Positions 1 to 7,730 of a stretch of 64,000 nt of DNA are shown one piece after another. Source of the DNA: DATARR01 sp044868005 (GTDB lineage: Bacteria > Acidobacteriota > Thermoanaerobaculia > Multivoradales > UBA5704). Within the stretch, counting starts at the first letter, position 1. Each line of letters opens with the position of its first letter. The position numbers and the translations under genes were made by a program. The stretch is taken from positions 1-64,000 of the forward strand of contig JBIOVX010000289.1 in NCBI GenBank assembly GCA_044868005.1, given 5' to 3'. A model generated the notes under the pieces. The model made no database searches and had not been told where the DNA came from. It saw only the letters and a program-made list of their open reading frames with translations.

Positions 1-222
1 GGACAAGCCCCGCCCCTACGAAATATCCCTCGGCCAACGTCTTTTCTTGTTCCCCTCTCCCGGTGAGGGGGGGAGGGAGGGGGCGGGAGAGGGGCCAGGG
101 GTGAGGGCTCGGGCGGGGAGACCATTCCGGCGCCGGATCGGCCCTTCGTCGCACTCTAAGAAGTGAACCCGCCGGTGTCTCGCCGCGAGACGGCGGCCGG
201 AATGCGAAAGGAGGATCGCCTG
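1..222. repeat. Intergenic stretch with two dispersed GC-rich repeat types
   Basis: No gene is seen here. Positions 1-20 (GGACAAGCCCCGCCCCTACG) are one arm of a palindromic repeat that recurs in complete form at 14092-14176 and, diverged, at 16035-16086. Positions 52-107 hold a second type, an imperfect inverted repeat of CCCCTCTCCCGG and GGGAGAGGGG followed by a GGTGAGG tail; the same type recurs near 28.6 kb and 33.7 kb. The rest is a short leader ending in the strong ribosome binding site of the next gene. Confidence 0.6.
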
Positions 223-426
223 ATGAAGCGGTTCAAGATTTTCTGCCTGCTCATCGTCGCCTTGCTCGGCGTCTGCGCCGCGACTTCCGACGTCAGCGCC
301 TCGTGGGGATGCGGCGCTGGTCCACCCCAGTGTGTCTACGGCGGCCCGAACTCCCAGTGCGACTCGATCTGCGGCGCGGGCCTGGGTGTGTGCCAGAGGC
401 CAGGCTGCTGCTACTGCATCGCCTGA
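223..426 (+). CDS. Small secreted Cys-rich peptide (67 aa), unknown function
   Basis: The start at 223 is chosen because AAAGGAGG ends 8 bases before it; an in-frame GTG at 163 lacks such a site. Residues 1-26 form a signal peptide (MKRFK, a Leu/Val/Ala-rich core, then VSA before Ser-27). The predicted 41-residue mature chain has eight cysteines, at mature positions 4, 11, 20, 24, 31, 36, 37 and 39, with many Gly and Pro. Eight Cys in such a short exported chain suggests up to four disulfides and a knotted, extracytoplasmic fold. I do not recognise the family. It could be a secreted effector, a bacteriocin-like peptide or a small envelope protein. The gene stands alone, with a convergent murJ downstream. 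Confidence 0.65.
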   Translation: MKRFKIFCLLIVALLGVCAATSDVSASWGCGAGPPQCVYGGPNSQCDSICGAGLGVCQRPGCCYCIA

Positions 427-494
427 GGAGGACGATCCGCGCGGTAATTCCCATTTTGGGATCGATCCTTCCCATTTGGGAATTGCCCGATCCG

Positions 495-2180
495 TCACCG
501 CCTGGTCAGCCGCCGCCGCAATCCTCCCAGGAATGCCTCCACCTCCTCCACTCCCGCCAGACGCGACAGCAGCAAATAACCGGCGCCGTACGTGCCCAGC
601 ACCAGGACCGCCTTGACGATGGGGTGGAGCGGCGGCAGCAGCCACCAGACCAGCGCTCCCGGCAGCGTCGAAGCGGCGGCGACGAGGAGCATGCGCAGGT
701 CGTCGCGCCACGGCAATCCGAACTCGGGGAGCTTGCGGCGCAGGGCGCGGCGGAGCTGGGCGAGCTCCATCCAAGCGCCGAAGCCGGAGGCGAGCGCGAG
801 GCCGACGGAGCCCAGGTAGAGCGTGCGGCCCGGTAAGGGTCCGGCGATGGTCGAGAGCGGATAACGATCCAGCCAGAGCATCAGCGGCACGGCCACCAGC
901 GCCGAGGTGCCCACGCGGAGCGCCGCGATGCGGGCCGGCGAGCGCGTATCGCCCAGGGCGTAGAAGGTGTTCTGCAACAGGCGCGAGGTCGTCGTGGCGA
1001 GGATGCCCGTCGAGTAGCCGCAGAGGACCAGGTAGACCAGCCAGTTGTCGGCGGTGCCGAAGCTGCCCCGGCGATAAACGCCGACGACGAGGTAGCCGAA
1101 GACCAGATAGCCGACGACCGTGGGCACGTTGAGGAAGGCCACGTAGCGCAGCGCCCGCCGCACCCGGGCCAGCAACGCCGGCGCCATTCCTTCGCCGCGC
1201 AGGCGCGACATCTCCGGCAGCTCCGAGGCCGCCACCGAGATGCCGAAGAGGCTGATGGGCAGCAGGTAGAACATCTGCGCGAAGCGGTCCGCCGAGGCGG
1301 CGCCGATGGCGAGCTGGGTGGCGAGGAAGAGGTCGATGTAGCCGGCGAGTTGCACGACGCCACGCCCTGCCACCGCCGGCCACCAGGCGGCGAGCGCCTG
1401 ACGCACTCCGGGCACACGGATCGAGAACGACGGATGGAATCCTTTGAGGACCCGCACGACGCCCGGGAGCTGCACCAGGAACTGCAGCAGGCCGCCGAGA
1501 AAGCCGCCCCAGCAGGCGGCGTAGAACAGACGGATGAGATCCTGGGCACCGTGCGCGCCGGCACCCAGCCGCGATCCCACGAAGACCAGCGCGGCGATCA
1601 TCGCCGCGTTCCAGAGCACCGGCGCGACGTACGGCAGGAAGAAACGCCGGTGGCTGTTGAGCACCGCCAGGGCCCACACCGAGAGCGCCAGGGCGCCGGT
1701 CATCGGGAACAGGATGCGGACGCCGGTGACCGTCAAATCGAACCGGTCCACCGCCATCGTACCGGCGGCCACGGCCGCGGCATCGCGCAGGAAGCCCGGC
1801 GCGAGCAGCACGACGATCGGCTTCGCCAGAAGTATTCCCAGCAGAGCGAAGCCGGCCGCCGCCGCCAGCATGAGGCCGAAGATGGCGCCGGCGAAGCGGC
1901 CGGCCTCTTCCTCGCGCCCTTCCTCGAGCAGCCCGCTGTAGATGGGGATGAACGAGGCGGAGAGCACGCCTTCGCCGAGCAGGTTCTGCAGGACGTTGGG
2001 GACGCGCATGGCGGCGGTGAGCGCGTCCTGGTGCGGACCGACGCCGAAGTAGCGCGCGAAGGCGCCCTCGCGCACGAAGCCCATGAGGCGGCTGAGCAGG
2101 ATGCCGGCGAAGACCTTGGCGGCGCCGCCGCGCGCGGGCGGCGGCGGGACGGGCTCCAGGGTCTCCGCGGGTTCCGTCAC
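495..2180 (-). CDS. murJ: Lipid II flippase MurJ (MviN family)
   Basis: Integral membrane protein of 561 residues, close to the usual MurJ length, with many hydrophobic segments consistent with a 14-helix MOP-superfamily fold. After a Pro-rich N-terminal tail comes the family signature around residues 30-45 (SRLMGFVREGAFARYFG), followed by AMRVPNVLQNLLGEGVLSAS, typical of MurJ. It flips lipid-linked peptidoglycan precursor from the inner to the outer leaflet of the cytoplasmic membrane. The start is a GTG overlapping the stop of the upstream M14 peptidase gene (GTGA, 4 bases), so the two are translationally coupled in one operon. The pairing with a peptidase is not the classical murJ context and gives no clear functional hint. 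Confidence 0.93.
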   Translation of the reverse strand: MTEPAETLEPVPPPPARGGAAKVFAGILLSRLMGFVREGAFARYFGVGPHQDALTAAMRVPNVLQNLLGEGVLSASFIPIYSGLLEEGREEEAGRFAGAIFGLMLAAAAGFALLGILLAKPIVVLLAPGFLRDAAAVAAGTMAVDRFDLTVTGVRILFPMTGALALSVWALAVLNSHRRFFLPYVAPVLWNAAMIAALVFVGSRLGAGAHGAQDLIRLFYAACWGGFLGGLLQFLVQLPGVVRVLKGFHPSFSIRVPGVRQALAAWWPAVAGRGVVQLAGYIDLFLATQLAIGAASADRFAQMFYLLPISLFGISVAASELPEMSRLRGEGMAPALLARVRRALRYVAFLNVPTVVGYLVFGYLVVGVYRRGSFGTADNWLVYLVLCGYSTGILATTTSRLLQNTFYALGDTRSPARIAALRVGTSALVAVPLMLWLDRYPLSTIAGPLPGRTLYLGSVGLALASGFGAWMELAQLRRALRRKLPEFGLPWRDDLRMLLVAAASTLPGALVWWLLPPLHPIVKAVLVLGTYGAGYLLLSRLAGVEEVEAFLGGLRRRLTRR

Positions 2181-5128
2181 TGCGGCAGGTCGTTCCAGTT
2201 GAGCAGCGCGTTGTAGACGAAGCGGAAGTCCGAGAGGTTGAGATACCGGTGGAGCGGGTTGAAGGAGAAGAGGATCACCCGGCCGCGGCCCGCCGGCAGA
2301 TCGACGATGGCCGGCTTGCCGTCGATGGCATCCTCGCCCTTGAGGAAGCCGGAGAGCACCAGACGCTTGTCCTCCTTCTCCTTCTTCGGTTCCGCGGGTT
2401 TCGCCGGAGGCACCGGCTCCGCGGGCGCGGCGTCCGCCTCCAGGTCTTCCTCTTCGATCTCGTCCTTCGCCTTGCCCTTGGCGTCCTTGCTTGCGTCCTC
2501 TTCTTCTTCCTTGGTGCCGAATTGCAGCACCACCCGCGAGCGTTCCCAGCGCGGCACGTCGAAGATCGGGCCGTTGCCGCGGAAGATGCTGGGCAGCTCC
2601 TCATAGCCGTAGGCGATGGGATGCTCCGGCCGCAGCACCTTGGCGCGCAGCTCCGAGCCCGGGCTGTTCAATCCGGCGGCCGGCGAGGTGAACGCGCCGC
2701 GCACCAATCCTCCCTCGACCGGCAGCGTGCCGGCGTTGCCGAGCGCGATGAGCACGCCGCCGTCCTGGACGAACCTCTGCAGGTTGAGCATCCCCGCGAA
2801 GCCCATGCCGCCGGTGATGTCTTCGGAGGCGTCGGGAATGCCCTGGCTGGGGAACTCCGGCGTGCGGCTGTAGGCGAGCGGGCCGAACTTGGGATCGATG
2901 CCGTGCACGAGGTCGGTCAGGCTGCCGTCGGTCTGCGGGAAGAGGATGACGTCGAAGCGCTCGGAGAGGCCGCCGCGCTTCACGTCGTCGTCGTTGATCA
3001 GGGTGTACGGGATCTTGCCGCGGTCCAGGGTGTAGCGCACCCAGCCGGCGTCCTGGGTGTCGATCCAGTTGTGGAGCACGGCGAAGCGCGGCAGGTCCAC
3101 GAGGTGCCGCCGCACGTCGGGCAGGGAGGCCGCCGCGGTGAAGGAGAGCCCGGTGCGGCGCGCCACTTCCTCTATCGCCTCCTGCGGCGCCTGTACCATC
3201 CAGCTCCCCGGCGGATAGGAAACGCCGCCGGCGGTGAACGCCGCCTCGGCCGCGTCCACCTGGTGGGTGCCCAGCATCACCCGCGCCTCGAGCAGGGCCG
3301 TCTGACCGGTGTCGCGCAGCAGGAAGACTTGCCCCGCGCCTTCGACGCGGCCTTCCGCGATGACATTCGCCGATACCGGCTCCATGGCGGCGTCGAGGAT
3401 CTTCTTGTCGTTCACCGCCTCGCCCGTCACGCCGTAGAGCAGCGGCCAGGTCCAGGCGACGTCGTCGTAGGGCGGGTTCGGCTCGTCGGCCGGGAACTTC
3501 TGCTCTTCGAGGAGATTGACGGCGAGATCGCGGTACGGCTGGTCCATGCGCACGACGTAGGTGCCGGCGGGCCAGGTCTTCCCGCCGAGCCTGGCTTCCG
3601 CGGTCAGGCGGTGAATCTCGACGCGCTGCTGGCGGAGCTGGTTGACGAGATAGGCGAGGCGGGCCGCGTCGCGCTGCTCGGGCGGAAAGGCCCAGGCGTA
3701 GGGAGCCTCGCTCCTGCCCCTCGCCAGCGACCGTTCGCCCTTGGTCCAGAAGCTCTCCAGCAGCTCGCGGCGGTGGAGGGCCGCGTACTCCAGGGCGGCG
3801 AGCACCCCCGCCTGCATGTAGTTCGTATTGTTGCGCAGCGACCAGCGGAGCTTCTTCGCCGGCGGCCACGGGCGGTACCACTGCACGTCGGTCACCGGCT
3901 TGCCGATGAACCGCGAGCGCGAGAGATCGCGCTCGTAGGTGCCGGCCGAGCTGTTGCCGAAGGTCTCGTAGAAGCGGCCCACCGAGTGGTGGGTGTTGGC
4001 CACGGAGTTGAGGTAGCCGGGCCACCAGCCGTCGAAGAAGCCGAAGGTCCACACGCCGGGCAGGCCCTGCGCGGCGAGGGCGCCGGCCTCATGGAAGCCG
4101 AGCTGCGTCCACTCGCTGATCGTCACCGGATCGATGGCGCGGTTGTAAGGCCCGTAGCCGGTCATGATGTAGAGCAGCGGCAGCGACTCGTGCAGGTCGT
4201 GCATCACCTGCGGATGGAAGGCGTAGTAGGTCTCGTGGAAGGCGCGGGTGAGCGCCTGGGTGACCTGCATGCCGTCGCGGTTGTTGTCGTGGAAGACGTA
4301 ATGGCCCCAGTACGGCGGGCCGAGGATCTCCCGCAGCTCCTCGTAATCCATCTTCTTGCCGCGCACGTGGCGGTAGTACCAGTCCACCACCCGGTCGCGG
4401 CCGTCCGGCTCGGTGACGGGCGTGATGAGCACGACGGCGTTGCGGCGGATGCTCTGGATCTCCGGCTTTTCCGACACTGCCAGCCGGTAGGCCAGCTCCA
4501 TCAGCATCTCGGGGCTGCCGGTCTCGCCCGAGTGCAGGCCGCCGGTGAGCCAGTAGAGGACCTTGCCTTCCTCGGCCAGCCGCCGCGCCTCCTCGCGCGA
4601 GGTGCGGCGGGGATCGGCGAGCCGGGCGGTGATGTCCTTGAAGCGCTCGAGGTCGGCGAGGTTCTCCGGCTCGGAGATGAGGGCGAGGAGGATCTCGCGG
4701 CCTTCCTCGCTGGTGCCGATGACCCGGGTCTGGACTCTGTCGCTGGCTTCGTCGAGACGGCGGAAGTAGCCGTGGACGTCCGCCACGCGCGACAGCTCGT
4801 CCGGCGCGCCGGCGAGGTGACCCAGGACCTCCGTGGGAGAGGGCACCGTCTCGGAATCCGGCACGTAGGAGACGGACTCGGGAAGGTACTCCGGAGCCGT
4901 CGTGAACTCGCGGATCTGCTCGACGCTCCCCGCCTCGGGCCGGTCCGGCAGCCACGGCTCCGGCCCGCCCGGCTCGCCGGGCAGGATGGGCTCGTCGTGG
5001 ACGAGGAGGGGGGGCGGGGGAGGTTCCTGCGGTCCGGGCTCAGGCTGCGCCAAAATCAAGCTCGGCGTACAGAGAAGCCCAGCCAGGGAGAGGCACGAGA
5101 GGGATAGGATCGAGCGGGATTTCGGCAT
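2177..5128 (-). CDS. Secreted M14-family zinc carboxypeptidase-like protein
   Basis: 983 residues. The start at 5128 is supported by GGAGG about 6 bases upstream and by the signal peptide that follows directly (residues 1-27, MPKSRSILSL...LILA). A Pro-rich linker leads to the peptidase domain at about 110-400. His-199 and Glu-202 in GGLHSGETG form the HxxE zinc motif, and MHDLHE at 309-314 offers the third ligand. The C-terminal part (about 700-980) contains a Rossmann-like segment and an acidic, Lys/Glu/Pro-rich stretch. Long M14 proteins of this layout are common in Acidobacteriota and Bacteroidota, where they probably digest external or periplasmic peptides; the substrate is unknown. The stop overlaps murJ by 4 bases. 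Confidence 0.85.
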   Translation of the reverse strand: MPKSRSILSLSCLSLAGLLCTPSLILAQPEPGPQEPPPPPLLVHDEPILPGEPGGPEPWLPDRPEAGSVEQIREFTTAPEYLPESVSYVPDSETVPSPTEVLGHLAGAPDELSRVADVHGYFRRLDEASDRVQTRVIGTSEEGREILLALISEPENLADLERFKDITARLADPRRTSREEARRLAEEGKVLYWLTGGLHSGETGSPEMLMELAYRLAVSEKPEIQSIRRNAVVLITPVTEPDGRDRVVDWYYRHVRGKKMDYEELREILGPPYWGHYVFHDNNRDGMQVTQALTRAFHETYYAFHPQVMHDLHESLPLLYIMTGYGPYNRAIDPVTISEWTQLGFHEAGALAAQGLPGVWTFGFFDGWWPGYLNSVANTHHSVGRFYETFGNSSAGTYERDLSRSRFIGKPVTDVQWYRPWPPAKKLRWSLRNNTNYMQAGVLAALEYAALHRRELLESFWTKGERSLARGRSEAPYAWAFPPEQRDAARLAYLVNQLRQQRVEIHRLTAEARLGGKTWPAGTYVVRMDQPYRDLAVNLLEEQKFPADEPNPPYDDVAWTWPLLYGVTGEAVNDKKILDAAMEPVSANVIAEGRVEGAGQVFLLRDTGQTALLEARVMLGTHQVDAAEAAFTAGGVSYPPGSWMVQAPQEAIEEVARRTGLSFTAAASLPDVRRHLVDLPRFAVLHNWIDTQDAGWVRYTLDRGKIPYTLINDDDVKRGGLSERFDVILFPQTDGSLTDLVHGIDPKFGPLAYSRTPEFPSQGIPDASEDITGGMGFAGMLNLQRFVQDGGVLIALGNAGTLPVEGGLVRGAFTSPAAGLNSPGSELRAKVLRPEHPIAYGYEELPSIFRGNGPIFDVPRWERSRVVLQFGTKEEEEDASKDAKGKAKDEIEEEDLEADAAPAEPVPPAKPAEPKKEKEDKRLVLSGFLKGEDAIDGKPAIVDLPAGRGRVILFSFNPLHRYLNLSDFRFVYNALLNWNDLPQ

Positions 5129-5168
5129 CCAGCCTCCGTAGGACAGGGTGGAGTAAGATAGCACTGCT

Positions 5169-5675
5169 ATGGCAACGTCGGATGAATCCCCGCGCTGGTC
5201 CGCCCCCCGATCCTCAGAGGCAAGGGAGTCTGAGGGCAGGCTCGTCTCGGAAGCCTCGTCAGAAGTCGCTGAATATCGGCCGAGCCCCGCTTCAATGAAG
5301 CGCTGGAGGGAGGTTCTTGGTCCGCTCTGGGATGTTGAAAAAGTACGAGACTTTCTGGGGTTGAAGAACCGAGGCAAGGTTCGCGATCTTTCAGCGTCCG
5401 GACAGCTCCTGGAGCTCAGTTCTCCCGAAGGCGACGAGCTCTATCCGGCGTTTCAGTTTCAGTTTGACGCGAACGGCTCCCTCTATCCCGAGATCGCTGG
5501 AGTTATCGAAATCTTCTCAGGAGTAGTGGTAACTCCCTACACCATGGCCTCCTGGTTCGTCAGTCCACAAGACCTGCTGGAGGGAGAGACCCCAGCCGCT
5601 TGGCTCCGATCCGGGCGGGATCCGGAGCTGCTGTTCGAAGCCGCGAGGCGCGCCGCAGCCCCACTCGCCTGGTAA
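5169..5675 (+). CDS. Xre/MbcA/ParS-type antitoxin (DUF2384-like)
   Basis: 168 residues. The C-terminal half (about 60-165) has the layout of antitoxins of the RES-Xre class: a helical region, then SWFVSPQDLLEGETPAAWL and a final helix. This segment normally binds and blocks the RES toxin active site. Residues 45-75 (RWREVLGPLWDVEKVRDFLG, then KNRGKVRDLSASGQL) look like a degenerate helix-turn-helix. The N-terminal 40 residues are polar and probably disordered; an internal Met-43 is an alternative start. The gene is divergent from the M14 gene with only 40 bases between, so the promoters must overlap. The next gene, in the same frame right after the TAA, encodes the RES toxin. Confidence 0.7.
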   Translation: MATSDESPRWSAPRSSEARESEGRLVSEASSEVAEYRPSPASMKRWREVLGPLWDVEKVRDFLGLKNRGKVRDLSASGQLLELSSPEGDELYPAFQFQFDANGSLYPEIAGVIEIFSGVVVTPYTMASWFVSPQDLLEGETPAAWLRSGRDPELLFEAARRAAAPLAW

Positions 5676-5681
5676 ACTGCC

Positions 5682-6263
5682 CTGAGCCCCCTCTCCTCTC
5701 CACCGGCCGATCTCCGGCTATTTCCTCGCCGCCTCCTCGCTCGCGGCTCTCAGCTCTTTCGCATCCATTTCCATCAGCACAGGCCATGGTGGTTTTCGCA
5801 AAAGGCGTCCAGCCGCTTCGATCTACGTCCGCCGGGAGACCTCGGGACGTGCTACTTCGCTGAACAGCCTGAAGGTTGCTTTCTGGAAGTTTTCAAGAAC
5901 CTCTCCACAACAGTATCGATGACAGACATTCAGCTCCGGCGTCTGACGCGGATCGAACTACCTCGCGCGCTCTCCATCGTGGACTGCACTGCGGAACGCG
6001 CACGCGCTTGGGGTATCACCGCCGAAATCCATTCCAGTCCTGACTATGCCAAGACTCAGGACTGGGCCGCGGCTTTCGCCCGGTCGGGTTTCGATGGGAT
6101 CTGCTATTTCCTGCGCCATGATCCGGCGCAGCGCCTGACGGGAATCGCGCTGTTCGGACCGGCGGGCTCGCCGTCCGGCTTTCCGGCCGGCACCAGTGAA
6201 CCGATCGGGGCAGATCTCATCCAGACTGTCGCGGATCGGTTCGGAATCGAAGTACTGCGTTGA
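5682..6263 (+). CDS. RES-domain toxin (predicted NAD+-degrading), non-AUG start
   Basis: The frame runs open from the antitoxin stop (TAA, 5673-5675) to 6263 with no ATG, GTG or TTG before the domain begins; CTG at 5682 is the only plausible initiator, giving 193 residues. The domain shows LFRIH (Arg-27), RFDL (Arg-45), GTCYFA (Tyr-58), FLEVF (Glu-69) and a TQDWA region near 125-129, all as in RES toxins, which break down NAD+. At DGICYFLRH the Ser that gives the family the S of its name appears to be Leu-144. An ATG at 5919 would cut away the active-site Arg and Glu. Either translation restarts at CTG after the antitoxin stop, or the pair was a fusion split by a stop codon. It converges on the phosphatase gene 6 bases away. 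Confidence 0.7.
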   Translation: MSPLSSPPADLRLFPRRLLARGSQLFRIHFHQHRPWWFSQKASSRFDLRPPGDLGTCYFAEQPEGCFLEVFKNLSTTVSMTDIQLRRLTRIELPRALSIVDCTAERARAWGITAEIHSSPDYAKTQDWAAAFARSGFDGICYFLRHDPAQRLTGIALFGPAGSPSGFPAGTSEPIGADLIQTVADRFGIEVLR

Positions 6264-6269
6264 CCTGCT

Positions 6270-7610
6270 CTACCGCAGCCGCACCACCACCACCGTCAGA
6301 TCATCCGCCTGTTCCTGGTCGCCTTTGAAGTGGGAGAGGTCGCCGAGGATGGCGTCGCGCACCTCGCGGGCGGTGCGGCTGTCGGCGGCGCGGGCCACGG
6401 CCCGCTGGAGGCGCGCATCGCCGTACTGCTCGCCGCGGGCGTTGAACGCCTCGACGAGGCCGTCGGTGTAGAAGATCAGCAGGTCTCCCGCCGCCACCCG
6501 ACGCCGCACCGCCTCGTATCCGGTCTCCAGAAACGTGCCCAGCGGGGGCGCTCCCTTGCCGATCTCGTCGAAGCTGCGGGAACGCGGATCGTAGTGCAGG
6601 ACGGGCGGATGGCCGGCGCTCACCACCGTCAGCGTGTCCTCTGCGCGGTCGAGAACGGCGCAGAGCAGCGTGACGTAGGTCCGCTTGTCCGTCGTCCGCC
6701 GCACCATGTGGTTCAGCCGGTCCATCACGCGAAGCGGCGACGTCAGATACTCCTCCAGCAGATACAGGCAGCTCCGCACGCCGGAGAGCAGCAGTCCGCT
6801 CGCCAGACCGTGCCCGGCCACGTCGCCGATCACCAGGATCATCTGCGTCTCGGCGGGCTGAAAAAACTCGTAATAGTCGCCGCCGACCTCGGCCGCCGGC
6901 AGCGAGGCGGCCGAGAAGTCGAGCCATTCCACCTCGGGCCCGCCCTGCGGCAGCATGCTGAGCTGGATCTTGCGCGCGTATTCGATCTCCTCCCGCATGC
7001 GCAGGCGCTCGCGGTGCCGGGAGCTCTCGCGGCGCCAGACGGCGAGAAACCGGCGCCGGCTGAGCTGCGTGAAGCCCGCGGCCGCCACCAGGCAGATGAG
7101 CGACACGATCGAGATGCCGATGACCCCACCTTCCTCCGGCGGCGCCGCCGCCTGTTGCTGCACACCCAGCCAGGAGAGGGGAAAGATCGCCGCCGCCCAG
7201 TACGAGACGAACAGCATGACGTGCTCCGCCAGGCGCAGCCGGAAAGCGAGGAGGACGAACACCACAGGGAAAAAGGGCGCCATGTCTCCCTCGGCGAGCG
7301 GCGCCGTGGCGAACTTCAAGACGAGGATCTGCAGGAAGAGGTAGACCAGGAGGATCTGGCGGAAGCTGCGGGTGAAGATCTCCCGGCGGCGGAGGAAGAA
7401 AAGGACGACGCTGAGGAGGATGTTGGCGATGTAGACGGCCAATCCAACCGGGTTGTGGCGCTGTGCCGACTCCGCGATGCCGGCGATGCAGACGAGCGGC
7501 ACCAGCACCAGCAAAACCCGGAAGACCCGATAGTTCTTGGCATCGAAGTGGCGCTGCACGGCCAACGGCTCGGGCAGCAGTACGAGCTCGTCGAGGGTGG
7601 GTGTCTTCAT
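6270..7610 (-). CDS. Membrane SpoIIE/RsbU-type PP2C Ser/Thr phosphatase
   Basis: 446 residues. The first half has about six transmembrane segments (roughly 29-48, 55-73, 84-100, 112-123, 129-148, 163-180), followed by a coiled linker with MREEIEYARKIQLSMLP, the usual lead-in to this phosphatase class. The catalytic domain (about 225-446) has the metal-binding motifs GGDYYE (243-248), GDVAGHG (262-268), FYTDGLVEA and QADDLTVVVV. Such enzymes dephosphorylate anti-sigma-factor antagonists and so control alternative sigma factors or other partner-switching outputs. No partner gene is adjacent. The membrane part has no named sensory domain, so the signal is unknown. Confidence 0.88.
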   Translation of the reverse strand: MKTPTLDELVLLPEPLAVQRHFDAKNYRVFRVLLVLVPLVCIAGIAESAQRHNPVGLAVYIANILLSVVLFFLRRREIFTRSFRQILLVYLFLQILVLKFATAPLAEGDMAPFFPVVFVLLAFRLRLAEHVMLFVSYWAAAIFPLSWLGVQQQAAAPPEEGGVIGISIVSLICLVAAAGFTQLSRRRFLAVWRRESSRHRERLRMREEIEYARKIQLSMLPQGGPEVEWLDFSAASLPAAEVGGDYYEFFQPAETQMILVIGDVAGHGLASGLLLSGVRSCLYLLEEYLTSPLRVMDRLNHMVRRTTDKRTYVTLLCAVLDRAEDTLTVVSAGHPPVLHYDPRSRSFDEIGKGAPPLGTFLETGYEAVRRRVAAGDLLIFYTDGLVEAFNARGEQYGDARLQRAVARAADSRTAREVRDAILGDLSHFKGDQEQADDLTVVVVRLR

Positions 7611-7687
7611 CGAGGGGCGGTCCCGGGACGTCCATGCTATCGCGCCCCCGGGCCCACTGAAACTATCGCGGTCGTTGTGCGTATCCT

Positions 7688-7700
7688 TCTACATTGTAGA
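7688..7700. promoter_or_regulatory. Perfect palindrome TCTACATTGTAGA, candidate operator of the permease-padR operon
   Basis: A 6-bp perfect inverted repeat with a one-base centre lies 30 bases upstream of the permease start codon, where a repressor would block transcription. PadR-family repressors often control the permease operon they belong to and bind ACAT/TGT-type dyads, and padR is the second gene here. BlaI/CopY-type repressors use a similar TACA..TGTA core, but no such gene is seen in the window. Confidence 0.45.
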
Positions 7701-7730
7701 GTCGCTCCGCCGAAAGGGAACCTCACGACC

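Noticed and set aside
2249..5107. Large plus-strand open frame opposite the M14 peptidase
   Set aside because: Shadow of a GC-rich gene: His/Arg/Val-rich composition, no ribosome binding site and no recognisable domain.
5919..6263. Short toxin starting at the ATG at 5919
   Set aside because: This would remove the Arg, Tyr and Glu of the RES active site, while the frame upstream encodes them perfectly.
6330..7730. Long N-terminal extension of the permease gene
   Set aside because: The frame is open only because of high GC; the segment is antisense to the SpoIIE phosphatase and has no domain, while the ATG at 7731 begins the known prefix domain.
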